From: Natrinema caseinilyticum
Lineage (GTDB): Archaea > Halobacteriota > Halobacteria > Halobacteriales > Natrialbaceae
Assembly (NCBI RefSeq): GCF_024227435.1
Contig: NZ_CP100446.1
Span: 434,001-498,000, forward strand
Direction: 5' to 3'
Length of the DNA: 64,000 bases
Below the pieces are notes generated by a model. It was not told the origin of the DNA. It did not search any database and saw only the letters and a program-made list of their open reading frames with translations. Within the stretch, counting starts at the first letter, position 1, and each line of letters begins with the position of its first letter. Of this stretch, positions 24,949-33,712 are shown in pieces. Both the position numbers and the translations under genes were made by a program.

Positions 24949-25517
24949 GCCAATAACAAACAGAACCGTCCCCCTTATTATTTTCGTCGGTTCGCCCAAA
25001 ACTCTGAGACTCCAGTTGCCGAGATACGCCAACTGAACGCGCCTACCGACTGTCCAGAGATTGTTCTGCATTATAGAATTGTACATTGTCGAAATACTGC
25101 CGATTCACTGACAACAGGCGACGAAAATCGGCCTGGGGCACGGCCATCGGTGACACAGAACGAGTCCGGCGGCAACGACACTGTTTTTCATTATAGAACA
25201 GCGCTTGCACCGTCACCGTACGTCTCCGTTCGTCCGCACACTATGCGCACTAAGCGGGCATCGCCCTCAACGGCTCAGCGACAGCATCGCTATCGAGGGC
25301 GGTCGTTCTACCGCGAAGACCGTGCCGAACACCAATGGTTCGGGGTTCTGAGCGGACGTAGGAATTCGTTCGCGGGCTACGGTGGTTATCCGATACCGAA
25401 CAGCGAACTGCGACGGCATCGTTTCGACTATCGTCTTTCGAGAGACGCGGCGACCTGTCGGAACACCTTCGGGGCGAAGGAACTAAATCCAATTACGATG
25501 ACACGGTATGGCAAGGC
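24949..25517. promoter_or_regulatory. Control region between soxB-like and iclR genes, with repeated CATTATAGAA
   Basis: No gene is supported in these 569 bases. CATTATAGAA occurs twice, at 25069-25078 and 25189-25198, exactly 120 bases apart, and CATTATAG again at 20054-20061 before the molybdoenzyme operon. The soxB-side copy starts about 120 bases before that gene and the operon copy about 100 bases before its gene, both in the same orientation. They could be sites for the adjacent IclR protein. A T-rich AT-patch (24969-24985) probably holds the soxB-like promoter. Confidence 0.4.
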
Positions 25518-26288
25518 ATGGGAAAAGAGGTAAAACATCCGGTGAAGGCGACCGAGAAAACGCTCGCGATCATCGAGGCGCTCAAAAATCAAGACGGTGG
25601 CCGAGTCACTGCCCTCGCAAATTCTCTCAATATGAGCAAAAGTGTCGTTCACAACCACCTCGCGACGCTGGAGAAACACGGGTACGTGGCTAAAGACGGC
25701 AACGAATACCGACTCGGGCTGAAGTTCCTCGACCTCGGCGGGTACATCCGCCATCACATGGAACTCTACCAGATTTCCAAGCCCGAAATCGACGCGATGG
25801 CCGAACAAACGGGCGAACTTGCGAACCTCCTGACCGAGGACGACGGGTGTGGCGTCTACCTGTACCGGGCGAAGGGAGAGCAGGCAGTCGACCTCGATAC
25901 GTACGTGGGCCGACGCACCAATCTCCATTACACCGCACAGGGAAAGGCGATTCTCGCCCATCTTCCGGAGAACCGTCTCGAAGATATCATCGAGGAGAAG
26001 GGGTTGCCCAAGGCGACTGAGAACACGATAACCGACCGCAAAGCGCTCGCCGAGACGCTCGCCACGATTCGCGACCGGGGGTACGCCTACCACGAAGAAG
26101 AGCGACTCGAAGGGCTCCGGTCGGTCGCCGCCCCCATCGTCACCGACGACGGCACTGTCCACGGTTCGATCAGCGTCTCCGGCCCCGCGAGTCGAATGCA
26201 GGACGAGGGAGGGGAGTCTGATATCCCCAAGTTGGTCTGCTCGACCTCCAACGCGATCGAACTCAACCTCAAGTACGCCAACGTTTGA
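25518..26288 (+). CDS. IclR-family transcriptional regulator
   Basis: 256 residues from MGKEVKHPVKATEKTLAIIEAL; an in-phase ATG a few codons earlier does not exist, and the ATG at 25508 is out of frame. The N-terminal winged helix (residues about 8-70: GGRVTALANSLNMSKSVVHNHLATLEKHGYV) and the effector domain with LHYTAQGKAILAHLP and EERLEGLRSVAAPIVTDDG are standard for IclR. It closes the sulfur island and is the only regulator inside it, so it is the best candidate for its control. IclR proteins sense small organic or inorganic ligands; the ligand here is unknown. Confidence 0.9.
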   Translation: MGKEVKHPVKATEKTLAIIEALKNQDGGRVTALANSLNMSKSVVHNHLATLEKHGYVAKDGNEYRLGLKFLDLGGYIRHHMELYQISKPEIDAMAEQTGELANLLTEDDGCGVYLYRAKGEQAVDLDTYVGRRTNLHYTAQGKAILAHLPENRLEDIIEEKGLPKATENTITDRKALAETLATIRDRGYAYHEEERLEGLRSVAAPIVTDDGTVHGSISVSGPASRMQDEGGESDIPKLVCSTSNAIELNLKYANV

Positions 26289-26388
26289 TTACGGCCACAC
26301 GCCACCGTCTCACGATGTCTGCCGTTCCTTCCCCGATCACACGCTTCGATTTGCGGTGCCGACATCTCCGACGGAGCTTCACGAGGTA

Positions 26389-26433
26389 CTTGTAAAGTAG
26401 AGACCAGCACTGCTTTACTTATACCTTGTAAAG
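26389..26433. repeat. CTTGTAAAG direct repeats with an inverted CTTTAC between
   Basis: CTTGTAAAG at 26389-26397 and 26425-26433, with CTTTAC at 26413-26418 in opposite sense. The cluster lies between the convergent ends of iclR and the SMC-related gene, where a promoter is not expected. Function unknown. Confidence 0.35.
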
Positions 26434-26531
26434 AACTCGGCCCGAGCGAGCCATCCGGACAGCGAAGACGGAATCGAGAACGAATGGTGGAACGAACGCG
26501 TAAACGACGAGAGCGGACGACGAACGATGGT

Positions 26532-28472
26532 TCACCCGAGCTGTTCGGCCGGGATGCGGTCGTACTCGTTCGAAAACGCCTGCGCGTCTTCGGGAAGCAC
26601 CGCGACAGCGAGGAATGGAGCGTACCCGGCAAAGTAGTCGACGAGAGCGACGATCCGGTCTGAGTCGATGGCTTCCAGCGAGTCAAGGAGGACGAACGGC
26701 ACGAACTCGTACACTTCGTGGACCAGGAACCCCGCGAGTGCGACGACCAGACCGATGGTTTCGCGTTCGGACTCCGAGAGGGTCGCGACGGTATCCTCGT
26801 ACATCGCGCCGTCGCTTTCGCGAACGACGTGGAGGTCGAAACTCGAGTCGTCCGCCGAGTTCGTCGTCTTGCGTTCGATCCACACGCGGGCGATGTCGTA
26901 CTCTAAGAGGTCGAGTACCGACGCCATCTCCTCGTTGAACGCCTCGACGGCCTCGCGTTCGAGGTCGTCGATACGCGACCGAAGCGACGCGAGTTCGTCC
27001 TGGACTACGGATAGTCGATCCGTCACGCGGTCGCGCTCTTCTGCAGCGTCGGCCACTGCTGCCAGTTCCGCCTCGGCATCCGAAAGGTCGCTTTCGAGTT
27101 TGCCCCGCTCGTACTCGAGTTCGCTGAGCGCTCGATACGCCGAGAGGACGTCCTCGCGGAGCGACCCGGTTTCTTCGACCTGCTCTTGGAGGTCGTCAAT
27201 CTCCGCTCTGAGCGTCGCCGCCTCGTCTTCGTAGTTCGTTACGTTTTGCTCTCGGTGAGAGATCTCTCGATCGAGTTCGTCCAGTCGACTACGGAGTTCC
27301 GCCTGTCGTTCGCTCGAGCGTTCCAGTTCGCGTCGCCGCTCTTCGACCGTCGTCAGGTCGGATTCGACGCTGTCGCGTTCGGCCTGTTTTTTAGTGACCA
27401 GGTTTCGGAGCGTCTCGAGGCGTTCGTCGATGTCCGACTGCTCGACCCGACTGCCGCAGGTCCAACACTGCATCGTCTTCGACGACGGATCGAGGTCGGC
27501 AGCGACGTCGCCCTCGTCTTCGACGTTCCGGAGGCCGCTCGTCTCGCCAGCCAACAGGTCCTCGGTGAACTCGACGACTCGCACCAAATCGTCGATCTCG
27601 TTCTCGACCTCGCGCTTGCGCCGCTTGAGTCGGGTACTCTGCTGGTCGAGTTCGTCGAGTTCCTCTTCGGACGACTCGATATCGTCGAGTTCGGCCGCCA
27701 CGTCCGCACGCTTCGTTCGAAGCGAGCGAAGCTCGGACTCCTGGTGGTCCTTGCGGTCGAGTGCGTCGTCCAGTTGCCCACGCAGTTCCTCCAGTTCGTC
27801 GAGCAACGATTCGGCCTCCTCGGCCTCGGCTTCCGCCGCGTCGAAGGCGTCTACGGTTTCGCGGACGTCGGCCAGTTCGTCTTCGACCGCCTCGAGGTCG
27901 GCTCGACGCTCGTCGCGGCGGCGTTCGAGTTTGGGGCGGCGGTCGACCGTCGCCTCGAGGTCGTCGAGCTTCGACCGAAGGTCGTCACGTTCGGCCTCGC
28001 GGTTCCGGATGTCGTCTCGAAGCTGGTCGGTATCGACCGGCCGCATGATGACCTCGCGCAGGTCGTCCCCGCGTTCGACCGCACGACGGGCGGGGTTGTC
28101 TTCGAGCAGACACGCGAAGGTGTCGACGTATTCCGGTTCGTCGACGAAGGGGTCGCCGTCGACGGAAACGGTTCCGGCTTGCCGCGTGTATTCGCGGGTG
28201 TAGGTCTCTCCGTCGAGCGCGAGTTCGACGCCGCCGTAGTCGGCGTCGGCTTTCAGCATGGCCGCGGTCCCGCCGAGCACGCCAGCGATAGCGCTCAGAA
28301 ACGACGTCCGGTTCGTGGCGTTTCGGCCGGTGAGTATGGTGATACCGGACGAGAGTGTGACTTCGCAGTCGTCGATACCGCCGACGTTCGTCACCGAGAC
28401 TGTCGCGGATCTCTCCGTGAATTCGTCGATTGTATCTCGAGTCTTTTGCCCGGTGTCGGCGTTACGTGACAT
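26532..28472 (-). CDS. Archaea-specific SMC-related protein with CxxC hook
   Basis: 646 residues. The N-terminal head has LSSGITILTGRNATNRTSFL, where the usual P-loop GxxGxGKS is replaced by GRNATNRTS. Residues about 150-600 are long coiled coils rich in Glu, Arg, Asp and Leu, broken by MQCWTCGSR (C336, C339), a Rad50-like zinc hook. The C-terminal head has TLSESERETIGLVVALAGF (signature) and PFVLLDSLEAIDSDR (Walker B). This matches the haloarchaeal archaea-specific SMC-related proteins. It is encoded behind rdfA on the same strand with a 215-base gap. Such pairs are linked to cell-shape control; a DNA- or membrane-associated ATPase is the family expectation. Confidence 0.85.
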   Translation of the reverse strand: MSRNADTGQKTRDTIDEFTERSATVSVTNVGGIDDCEVTLSSGITILTGRNATNRTSFLSAIAGVLGGTAAMLKADADYGGVELALDGETYTREYTRQAGTVSVDGDPFVDEPEYVDTFACLLEDNPARRAVERGDDLREVIMRPVDTDQLRDDIRNREAERDDLRSKLDDLEATVDRRPKLERRRDERRADLEAVEDELADVRETVDAFDAAEAEAEEAESLLDELEELRGQLDDALDRKDHQESELRSLRTKRADVAAELDDIESSEEELDELDQQSTRLKRRKREVENEIDDLVRVVEFTEDLLAGETSGLRNVEDEGDVAADLDPSSKTMQCWTCGSRVEQSDIDERLETLRNLVTKKQAERDSVESDLTTVEERRRELERSSERQAELRSRLDELDREISHREQNVTNYEDEAATLRAEIDDLQEQVEETGSLREDVLSAYRALSELEYERGKLESDLSDAEAELAAVADAAEERDRVTDRLSVVQDELASLRSRIDDLEREAVEAFNEEMASVLDLLEYDIARVWIERKTTNSADDSSFDLHVVRESDGAMYEDTVATLSESERETIGLVVALAGFLVHEVYEFVPFVLLDSLEAIDSDRIVALVDYFAGYAPFLAVAVLPEDAQAFSNEYDRIPAEQLG

Positions 28473-28604
28473 GATAACGGCAGATGTTCGTGTCGTTCAC
28501 TTGGGTATCATTTGACTTAGTCCTAAGGAAGTCCGTCTGTCTCTCCGCTATCTACGACGCTACTCGGACGACCGTACTGGGAGGCCAGTGCTAGAGGACG
28601 GAGC

Positions 28605-28688
28605 CGACACTAGGGAGGATTGCATCGTGACGCCCATGGATTGTACCGTGAGGCCGGTAGGACTGTCCGTGACGCCGATGGAAGTCCT
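28605..28688. repeat. 21-base tandem repeats between rdfA and the SMC-related gene
   Basis: CGTGACGCC-ATGGA begins at 28626 and again at 28668, with a diverged copy (CGTGAGGCCGGTAGGA) at 28647, so the period is exactly 21 bases. A weaker copy is seen at 28605 and possibly one before. On the minus strand this equals a seven-residue repeat (SIGVTDS, PTGLTVQ, SMGVTMQ), but in a frame that is not that of rdfA. Confidence 0.55.
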
Positions 28689-29290
28689 CATTTCTCACGA
28701 CACGCACAGCGGCCGCGGTCGAGGAGTTCTTCGACTGGGTACGACGAACCGCACACTGTGCACGTAATACGGACCGAGTGGGTTACGTCGAGCGAACCGA
28801 CTTTGAGTTCGTCGTTGCGTCGTAGTTGTTCGAGCGTTTGGTCGACGATGTGTTCGTCGCGGCCGCGTGCCCATTCGATGACTTCACGGCCTTCCGTGAT
28901 GTCGGTGACGCCCTGCCGTGAGGTGTCGATGTCGAGGCAGTCAGCGAGATGAGCGCGGACTGTCTGATGGGAGACGAAGTCGTCGGTCACTCCCGTGACG
29001 TCGATACCAGCGTAATTCAGTTGGTCACGGACGTCGGCGCGATGTTCGGGGGCGACATCGTCGCCGGTGAGTGCCTCGTACACCGATGAGGGGTCGCCCA
29101 CTACGTCGACGTCGGCGTTCTCCATGGCGGCTCCGAGGATGCGGGTGTTGGTGACGTCGGCGAGGGCTCGCAGGCTCAGGTCGTCGCGCTCACGTCGGTC
29201 GCGAAGTTCTGCATCGAGCTCCCGGAGACCGTAGGCGTCGATAGCTCGTCCAACTTTGCAGCCACAATGGTCCAATTCGTCGTCGGTCAT
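28688..29290 (-). CDS. rdfA: RdfA-family rod-determining factor
   Basis: 200 residues. The N-terminus DDELDHCGCKVGRAIDAYGL and the following DLSLRALADVTNTRILGAAMENA (a winged-helix-like region) are the marks of RdfA, known from Haloferax volcanii as a factor for rod shape. The C-terminus holds a zinc ribbon, CTVCGSSYPVEELLDRGRCAC. The middle has a helix-rich part (VSHQTVRAHLADCLDI). The next gene on the strand is the SMC-related protein, the usual partner. Many haloarchaea carry several such pairs, and accessory copies near mobile elements are common, as here with an IS630 element upstream. Confidence 0.85.
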   Translation of the reverse strand: MTDDELDHCGCKVGRAIDAYGLRELDAELRDRRERDDLSLRALADVTNTRILGAAMENADVDVVGDPSSVYEALTGDDVAPEHRADVRDQLNYAGIDVTGVTDDFVSHQTVRAHLADCLDIDTSRQGVTDITEGREVIEWARGRDEHIVDQTLEQLRRNDELKVGSLDVTHSVRITCTVCGSSYPVEELLDRGRCACREK

Positions 29291-29435
29291 GGATCAAATA
29301 CCTGGTTTGCAGTGTTGGTGTGGGGCCGAGGACCGCCACAGTGCGTCGTGCACGAGCAGTCGGACCCGGACTGCATCACGCCCGGACGTTAGCAGTGCCC
29401 AATAAAAAGGGTTCGGTGGACATCGTGGCGGGTAC

Positions 29436-30494
29436 TATAGTATCCGTTAGAACTTTCTACTCAGATAGTGTTGCTAAATACAGTGGATCATCTCGACGAG
29501 ATCTCTGTCGAGGAATTGCAAGATGCCCTTGACAACGTGGAGGGTAAAAAGCCGACACAACGGCTCTTAGCAGCAATAGCATACAAGAACGGCGTCACGC
29601 AGACTGAACTAGCCGAGTGGTACGACGTTCAGCGACGGACAATCTATAGCTGACTCAAGCGACTCGTCGGTGTCGAGTCGCTTGAGCAGGCCGTTACTGA
29701 TACTCATCCCACTGGGAGAAAACGGAAGCTCTCAGAAAAAGAGCAAAAAGAGTTCGAAGAAGTGTCCACGAATCACCAGAGAATGTTGGGGTTGATGCGC
29801 CGGCGTGGACGCCGGCGCTCGTCCAGCAGTATCTTGACGAGACGTACGATGTCGAGTACTCAATCCCGAGCTGTCGGCGGTTGCTCAAAGAAGCGGGATT
29901 GAGCTATCAAAAACCTCGCCGTACAGCCGCTGAGTCTGACGCTGATGAACAAGAAACGTTCCGTGAGGAGCTCAAAAAAAAGCGGCGGGAAATGGATGCC
30001 ACAGTAGTCTGTATCGATCAAACCAAGAAATCCGTCCAAGTTGAGCCGCGTGCCGCGTGGTTTCCCCGCGGTACGCGGCCGTCAGTTGAGTTATCTGGAC
30101 AACGCGACTGGACGTGTCTGCTAGGCGCGATCACCGAGGACGGTGATCGCTTTTTCTCTCGATTTGAAGAGTACGTTACCGCCGATCATGCAAAACATTT
30201 CATTCTCGCATTATGCAAAGAATTCAAAGATGATCTAATTATTGTCCTGGATGGAGCACCATATTTCCGGGCGTCGGCCGTCACGGACCTAGCGGCCCGT
30301 GACGACCTCGACTTCGTGACATTGCCGGCGTACTCACCAGAGCTAAATCCTGTTGAAGAGTGCTGGAGACAACTACAAGCGGCACTCAGCAACCGTTTCT
30401 TTGGCTCACTCGACGATCTCACAACAGCGATTGATACTACTATTGATCGAATCTCTGTACCAAATATGAGCAATTACTTCTAATGTATGCTATA
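29436..30494 (+). mobile_element. IS630-family insertion sequence, inactivated
   Basis: The ends are imperfect inverted repeats: TATAGTATCCGTTAGAA on the left (from 29436) and, read inward from the right, TATAGCATACATTAGAA. The TA at both edges fits the TA target duplication of the IS630/Tc1 group. Length is about 1.06 kb. The single transposase gene is broken twice, so the element cannot move by itself. Confidence 0.75.
29468..30483 (+). pseudogene. IS630-family transposase with nonsense and frameshift lesions
   Basis: The reading starts at a GTG (29468) with an N-terminal helix-turn-helix (GVTQTELAEWYDVQRRTIYS). A TGA at 29651-29653 stands where Trp is expected before LKRLVGVESLEQAV. The same frame goes on to KEFEE, then a one-base shift near 29760 moves the reading to the frame of VHESPENVGVDAPAW and on to 30483. 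The DDE residues are all present in the 3' part: VVCIDQTKKS, IIVLDGAPYF and LPAYSPELNPVEECW. The catalytic domain is intact, so decay is recent. Confidence 0.85.
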
Positions 30495-30849
30495 GAAAGT
30501 GAGGACATCGCCGCGAGAACGTATTGCTGTGATGGTCCGAACGACGTCAGTCGTGTTCGACGCTGTCGAAGAGCGTGACGATGTCGTCAAAGTATCACAT
30601 CACCTTCAAGACGTCGATGAGGGCGGTCATCAGTGCGTGTTGACTGATCGCGTTATAAGTATATCCGGTGGTCGATACGTATCTGGTTCACGTTTTTGAA
30701 CCGAACGTTACCGAGGCGGTTCACCGAGTACAACGACTGGTCGAAATTGTGCGGCAGGCGACCGTGAGTTCACGGGGGTGCTTCCGCCTGGATCGAGAGC
30801 AGACGATCGGACGGCACGGTTGCTCGAGAGGAACGATCACCGTCTCATT
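30495..30849. other. Gap between IS630 element and MITE, no gene seen
   Basis: Short frames on the plus strand (30499-30699, 30668-30865) have no family character. The base composition is mixed. I see no structure beyond the flanking elements. Confidence 0.4.
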
Positions 30850-30963
30850 CTATAGTAGTCGTTGAAACGATTCACTCACCACTCGCAGTGAAGCGGCCAG
30901 CGAAGCCTCGCTGGCCGCGAATTCGCGAGTGCGGTGTACACTGACTTTCAACGACTACTGTAG
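30850..30963. mobile_element. 114-bp MITE with terminal inverted repeats and nested hairpin
   Basis: CTATAGTAGTCGTTGAAA (30850-30867) and TTTCAACGACTACTGTAG (30946-30963) are reverse complements except for one base, and TA flanks both ends. Inside, GCGGCCAGCGA (30893-30903) pairs perfectly with TCGCTGGCCGC (30908-30918) around a four-base loop, and CACTCGC/GCGAGTG form an outer pair. No coding. The ends differ from those of the IS630 copy nearby, so another transposase must have moved it. Confidence 0.75.
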
Positions 30964-31067
30964 CTTCGGTGACCGGACGACTCACGATCAATGCGTCCAT
31001 CCGATGCTGTGAGGAGCGACGTGAACGGATGATGTTTGACAATCAGTCGCGCTTCCGTTTCACGCTG

Positions 31068-32066
31068 TCATCGTACTACCTCCTCGAGTGGCCGCCGCGG
31101 GGTGTGTTGCTCGTCCTCGTCACTGTAGCCGAGTCGAAAGAGGTGCTGCGGGACCGACTCCTCGAGTCCGAGTTCCGCGGCGAGTTCGGATCTTATCCGC
31201 GGGACCTCGAGCGTCTGGCTCACGGGGTGGTGAGCGATCCCCTCGCTCGTTGCGAGCAGCGTCAGTCGTTCGAAGGCCCGTCCGGCTTTCAGTCGTGATT
31301 CGTCGTCGTCGGCTTCCGTGACCAGAACCGCGAGCACCGGCGCCCGTTCGAGCAACGCTGCGTTCTTGCGTCCTTCTCGGCCGCCCAGATCGAGGTGCGT
31401 CACCGCGAGTCGTCCGACCCGCGCCATCACCCACGAGGCACCGAGCGCCCCCGTTCCGATCCAGTGTCCCAGTTCCGCTCGATACGCGGGGTCGTCGAAC
31501 TGGTGCTCGTCCGCACGGAACTGCAGTCTCCCGATCGACTCCTTCCTGTCGTCCTCGTCGATCACCAGGAGAGTCACCGTCGTCTCGCGGATGCAGTCTC
31601 GGAGCCGATCCAGGACGTCGCCTGGGATCGGCCGGTCGTCGTAAGGGTGGTGGGTCGTCCGTCGATCCGTCATCGCCTCGAACAGGCCGGGTCGCGCTCG
31701 AGACGCTGTTTCCGCTTTCGGGTCGAGGTGGACGGTCGCGGCGAGGTCGTCACCGTCACCGGGGACGTAATCGATCGACGCGGCGAACCCGAAACGAGCG
31801 GCTGCGATCCGGAGATTCTCGATCGCACACCCGACGCTGAGGAAGAGTTCGCGCTTGTCAGCGTCTGCGATTTCTAACCAGCGCGATTCGTCGGCGAAGA
31901 CGTCGATCGCGTCCGGACGAATTTCGAACTCCCACGGTTGCGAGTTGTGGCTCGAGGGCGCGAGAATCGCGTACCGAAGGAGAAAGCGTGCCTGCGCTTC
32001 GAACGGCGCGTTTGCCGGGAACGCTCGCTCGTCGACGTTCCACGGTGAATCGAGGTGGTCGTTCAT
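31068..32066 (-). CDS. Acg-type nitroreductase-like FMN protein
   Basis: 332 residues from MNDHLDSPWNVDERAF (32066); the frame runs on upstream but without family similarity. The segment FLLRYAILAPSSHNSQPWEFEI is the nitroreductase-fold FMN region, and FEAMTDRRTTHHPYDDRPIP, GWVMARVGRLAV-like and FERLTLLATSEGIAHHPVSQTLEVPRIRSEL follow in the order seen in Acg-family proteins (Mycobacterium Rv2032 group), which have two degenerate nitroreductase halves. Such proteins bind or store flavin; catalytic reduction is not certain. It is divergent from the M20 peptidase gene, and the two starts overlap in range only if the longer frame is used. Confidence 0.75.
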   Translation of the reverse strand: MNDHLDSPWNVDERAFPANAPFEAQARFLLRYAILAPSSHNSQPWEFEIRPDAIDVFADESRWLEIADADKRELFLSVGCAIENLRIAAARFGFAASIDYVPGDGDDLAATVHLDPKAETASRARPGLFEAMTDRRTTHHPYDDRPIPGDVLDRLRDCIRETTVTLLVIDEDDRKESIGRLQFRADEHQFDDPAYRAELGHWIGTGALGASWVMARVGRLAVTHLDLGGREGRKNAALLERAPVLAVLVTEADDDESRLKAGRAFERLTLLATSEGIAHHPVSQTLEVPRIRSELAAELGLEESVPQHLFRLGYSDEDEQHTPRRPLEEVVR

Positions 32067-32416
32067 AGCTTCTGCTTTACCGTCTGACGACCTAAGACTG
32101 TCTTCGAGTTCGGATGTGGATTCGTTCGTCGGATGGACAGCTCCGACTCTCGATTCGTCCTCGAGCGGGTGTCCGATACCGGTCTCCCATCGGAGCGCCC
32201 CGTGTGCGATGGCCGGTGGGAGGAATCGGCCGCGGTGGTTTCGAAACTGTTCGTACACGAGTCCTCGGTGAAACCGGTACGAGTAGACACCGCGCCGACA
32301 GCGGACGAACGATGCTCGTGGGGGCGTGACTTCGCTGCGGTCCGCAGCCGTCGATGGCCGTCGATATCTTCCGGAGAAAGAGGTAAATATAGCTATGATA
32401 TAGCATAGCGAGACAA

Positions 32417-33712
32417 ATGCGTTCAGCACACAGGGAGGTTCGGGGCCGTATCGAAGAAAAGCGCGATGATCTCGTCGATCTCGTGAGTGAACTCATCCGC
32501 CAGAAATCCGTTACCGGAAACGAAAAGCCCGCTCAGGAGGTCGTCTCGTCGCGTTTGCAGTCGTCCGGACTCGACGTCGACATCTGGGAACCGGATGCCG
32601 ACAGACTCGCGGACCATCCGGGGTTTTTCGAGACGTCGTCCTACCTGAAAGACGGATACGAGGACCGCCCGAACGTCGCAGCGACCAAAGAGGGCGTCGG
32701 AGATGGTCGGTCACTGACATTCAGCGGTCACGTCGACGTCGTGCCGGCCGATGCAAGCGAGTGGAAGTACGACCCGTGGAACGCCACCGTCGAGGATGGC
32801 CGTCTCTACGGACGCGGAAGCAACGACATGCTCGGTGGTGTCGCTTCCATTCTGATCGCCTTCGAAGCACTCCGGGACGTCGACATCGAATTGGCAGGCG
32901 ACCTCACTCTCCAGACGACCGTCGAGGAGGAGGCCGGCGGCCCAGGCGGTGTACTCTCCGCGCTCGAGCGGGGATACCAGCCCGATGCGGCGATCATTAC
33001 CGAACCTTCCGGGCTCCCGAACGTCGGAATGGCGAGTGCTGGTGTAATGTACTTCCGTATTCGCGTCCCCGGAAAGTCGTCACACGCTGCACGGGGCTAC
33101 GAAGGGGTCAACGCTATCGGAAAGGCGACGAAAATCTACCATGCGCTCGACGAACTCGACCGAGAACGGAAATCGCGAATCTCGTACGAACCGGCCTTTC
33201 GGACCGATCCGCGACTCGACGGCCACGAGACCAACCTGAACGTGGGCGCTGTCGAAGGCGGCGACTGGCCCTCGACGGTTCCGTCCGAAGCGATTCTGGA
33301 AGGACGTATCGGATGGCCGCCCGGCGAAACGCGCGAGGAGGTCCGGGCGGAAGTGGAAGCGACCGTGCGCGACGTCTCGGAGACCGATGAGTGGCTGTCC
33401 GCGCACCCGCCCGCGTTCGACTGGTTCGGGTGGAACGCCGCTCCTCACGAACTCGACACGGACGAAGAGATCGTCCAACTCGCACGGGAGAACGCCGAGA
33501 GGATCACCGGCCAGAAAACGACCTTCGGCGGCGGCAGCGGCGGAAACGACGAACGGTTCTACAACCGATATTACGACATACCCTGTCCCTCCGTCGGTCC
33601 GCGCGGCGAAAACATCCACGGCGCCGACGAGTACGTGGAAATAGATTCGTTAGTCGAGACGGCACAGACCCTAGCCCTGACCGCTATCGACTGGTGTGGG
33701 ATCGAGGAGTAA
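32417..33712 (+). CDS. M20-family peptidase/deacylase (ArgE/DapE-like)
   Basis: 431 residues with the dinuclear zinc motifs of the family: FSGHVDVVPA (His, Asp), YGRGSNDMLGGVAS (Asp), LQTTVEEEAGGPG (Glu pair) and a late His in GPRGENIHGADEYVEID. The lid or dimer domain is marked by PGKSSHAARGYEGVNAI. ArgE/DapE relatives remove acyl or aminoacyl groups from small amides. Length and layout match acetylornithine deacetylase-like proteins of this class. It stands alone, so the substrate cannot be inferred from context. Confidence 0.9.
   Translation: MRSAHREVRGRIEEKRDDLVDLVSELIRQKSVTGNEKPAQEVVSSRLQSSGLDVDIWEPDADRLADHPGFFETSSYLKDGYEDRPNVAATKEGVGDGRSLTFSGHVDVVPADASEWKYDPWNATVEDGRLYGRGSNDMLGGVASILIAFEALRDVDIELAGDLTLQTTVEEEAGGPGGVLSALERGYQPDAAIITEPSGLPNVGMASAGVMYFRIRVPGKSSHAARGYEGVNAIGKATKIYHALDELDRERKSRISYEPAFRTDPRLDGHETNLNVGAVEGGDWPSTVPSEAILEGRIGWPPGETREEVRAEVEATVRDVSETDEWLSAHPPAFDWFGWNAAPHELDTDEEIVQLARENAERITGQKTTFGGGSGGNDERFYNRYYDIPCPSVGPRGENIHGADEYVEIDSLVETAQTLALTAIDWCGIEE

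Noticed and set aside
22846-25533. Very long plus-strand open frame opposite the soxB-like gene
   Set aside because: Its composition is that of antisense to a GC-rich acidic gene (long Val/Asp/Arg runs), with no domain; the minus-strand gene has clear SoxB-type motifs.
27186-28469. 427-codon plus-strand frame opposite the SMC-related gene
   Set aside because: Mirror of the coiled-coil codons (Val/Phe/Leu/Arg-rich); no start context and no domain.
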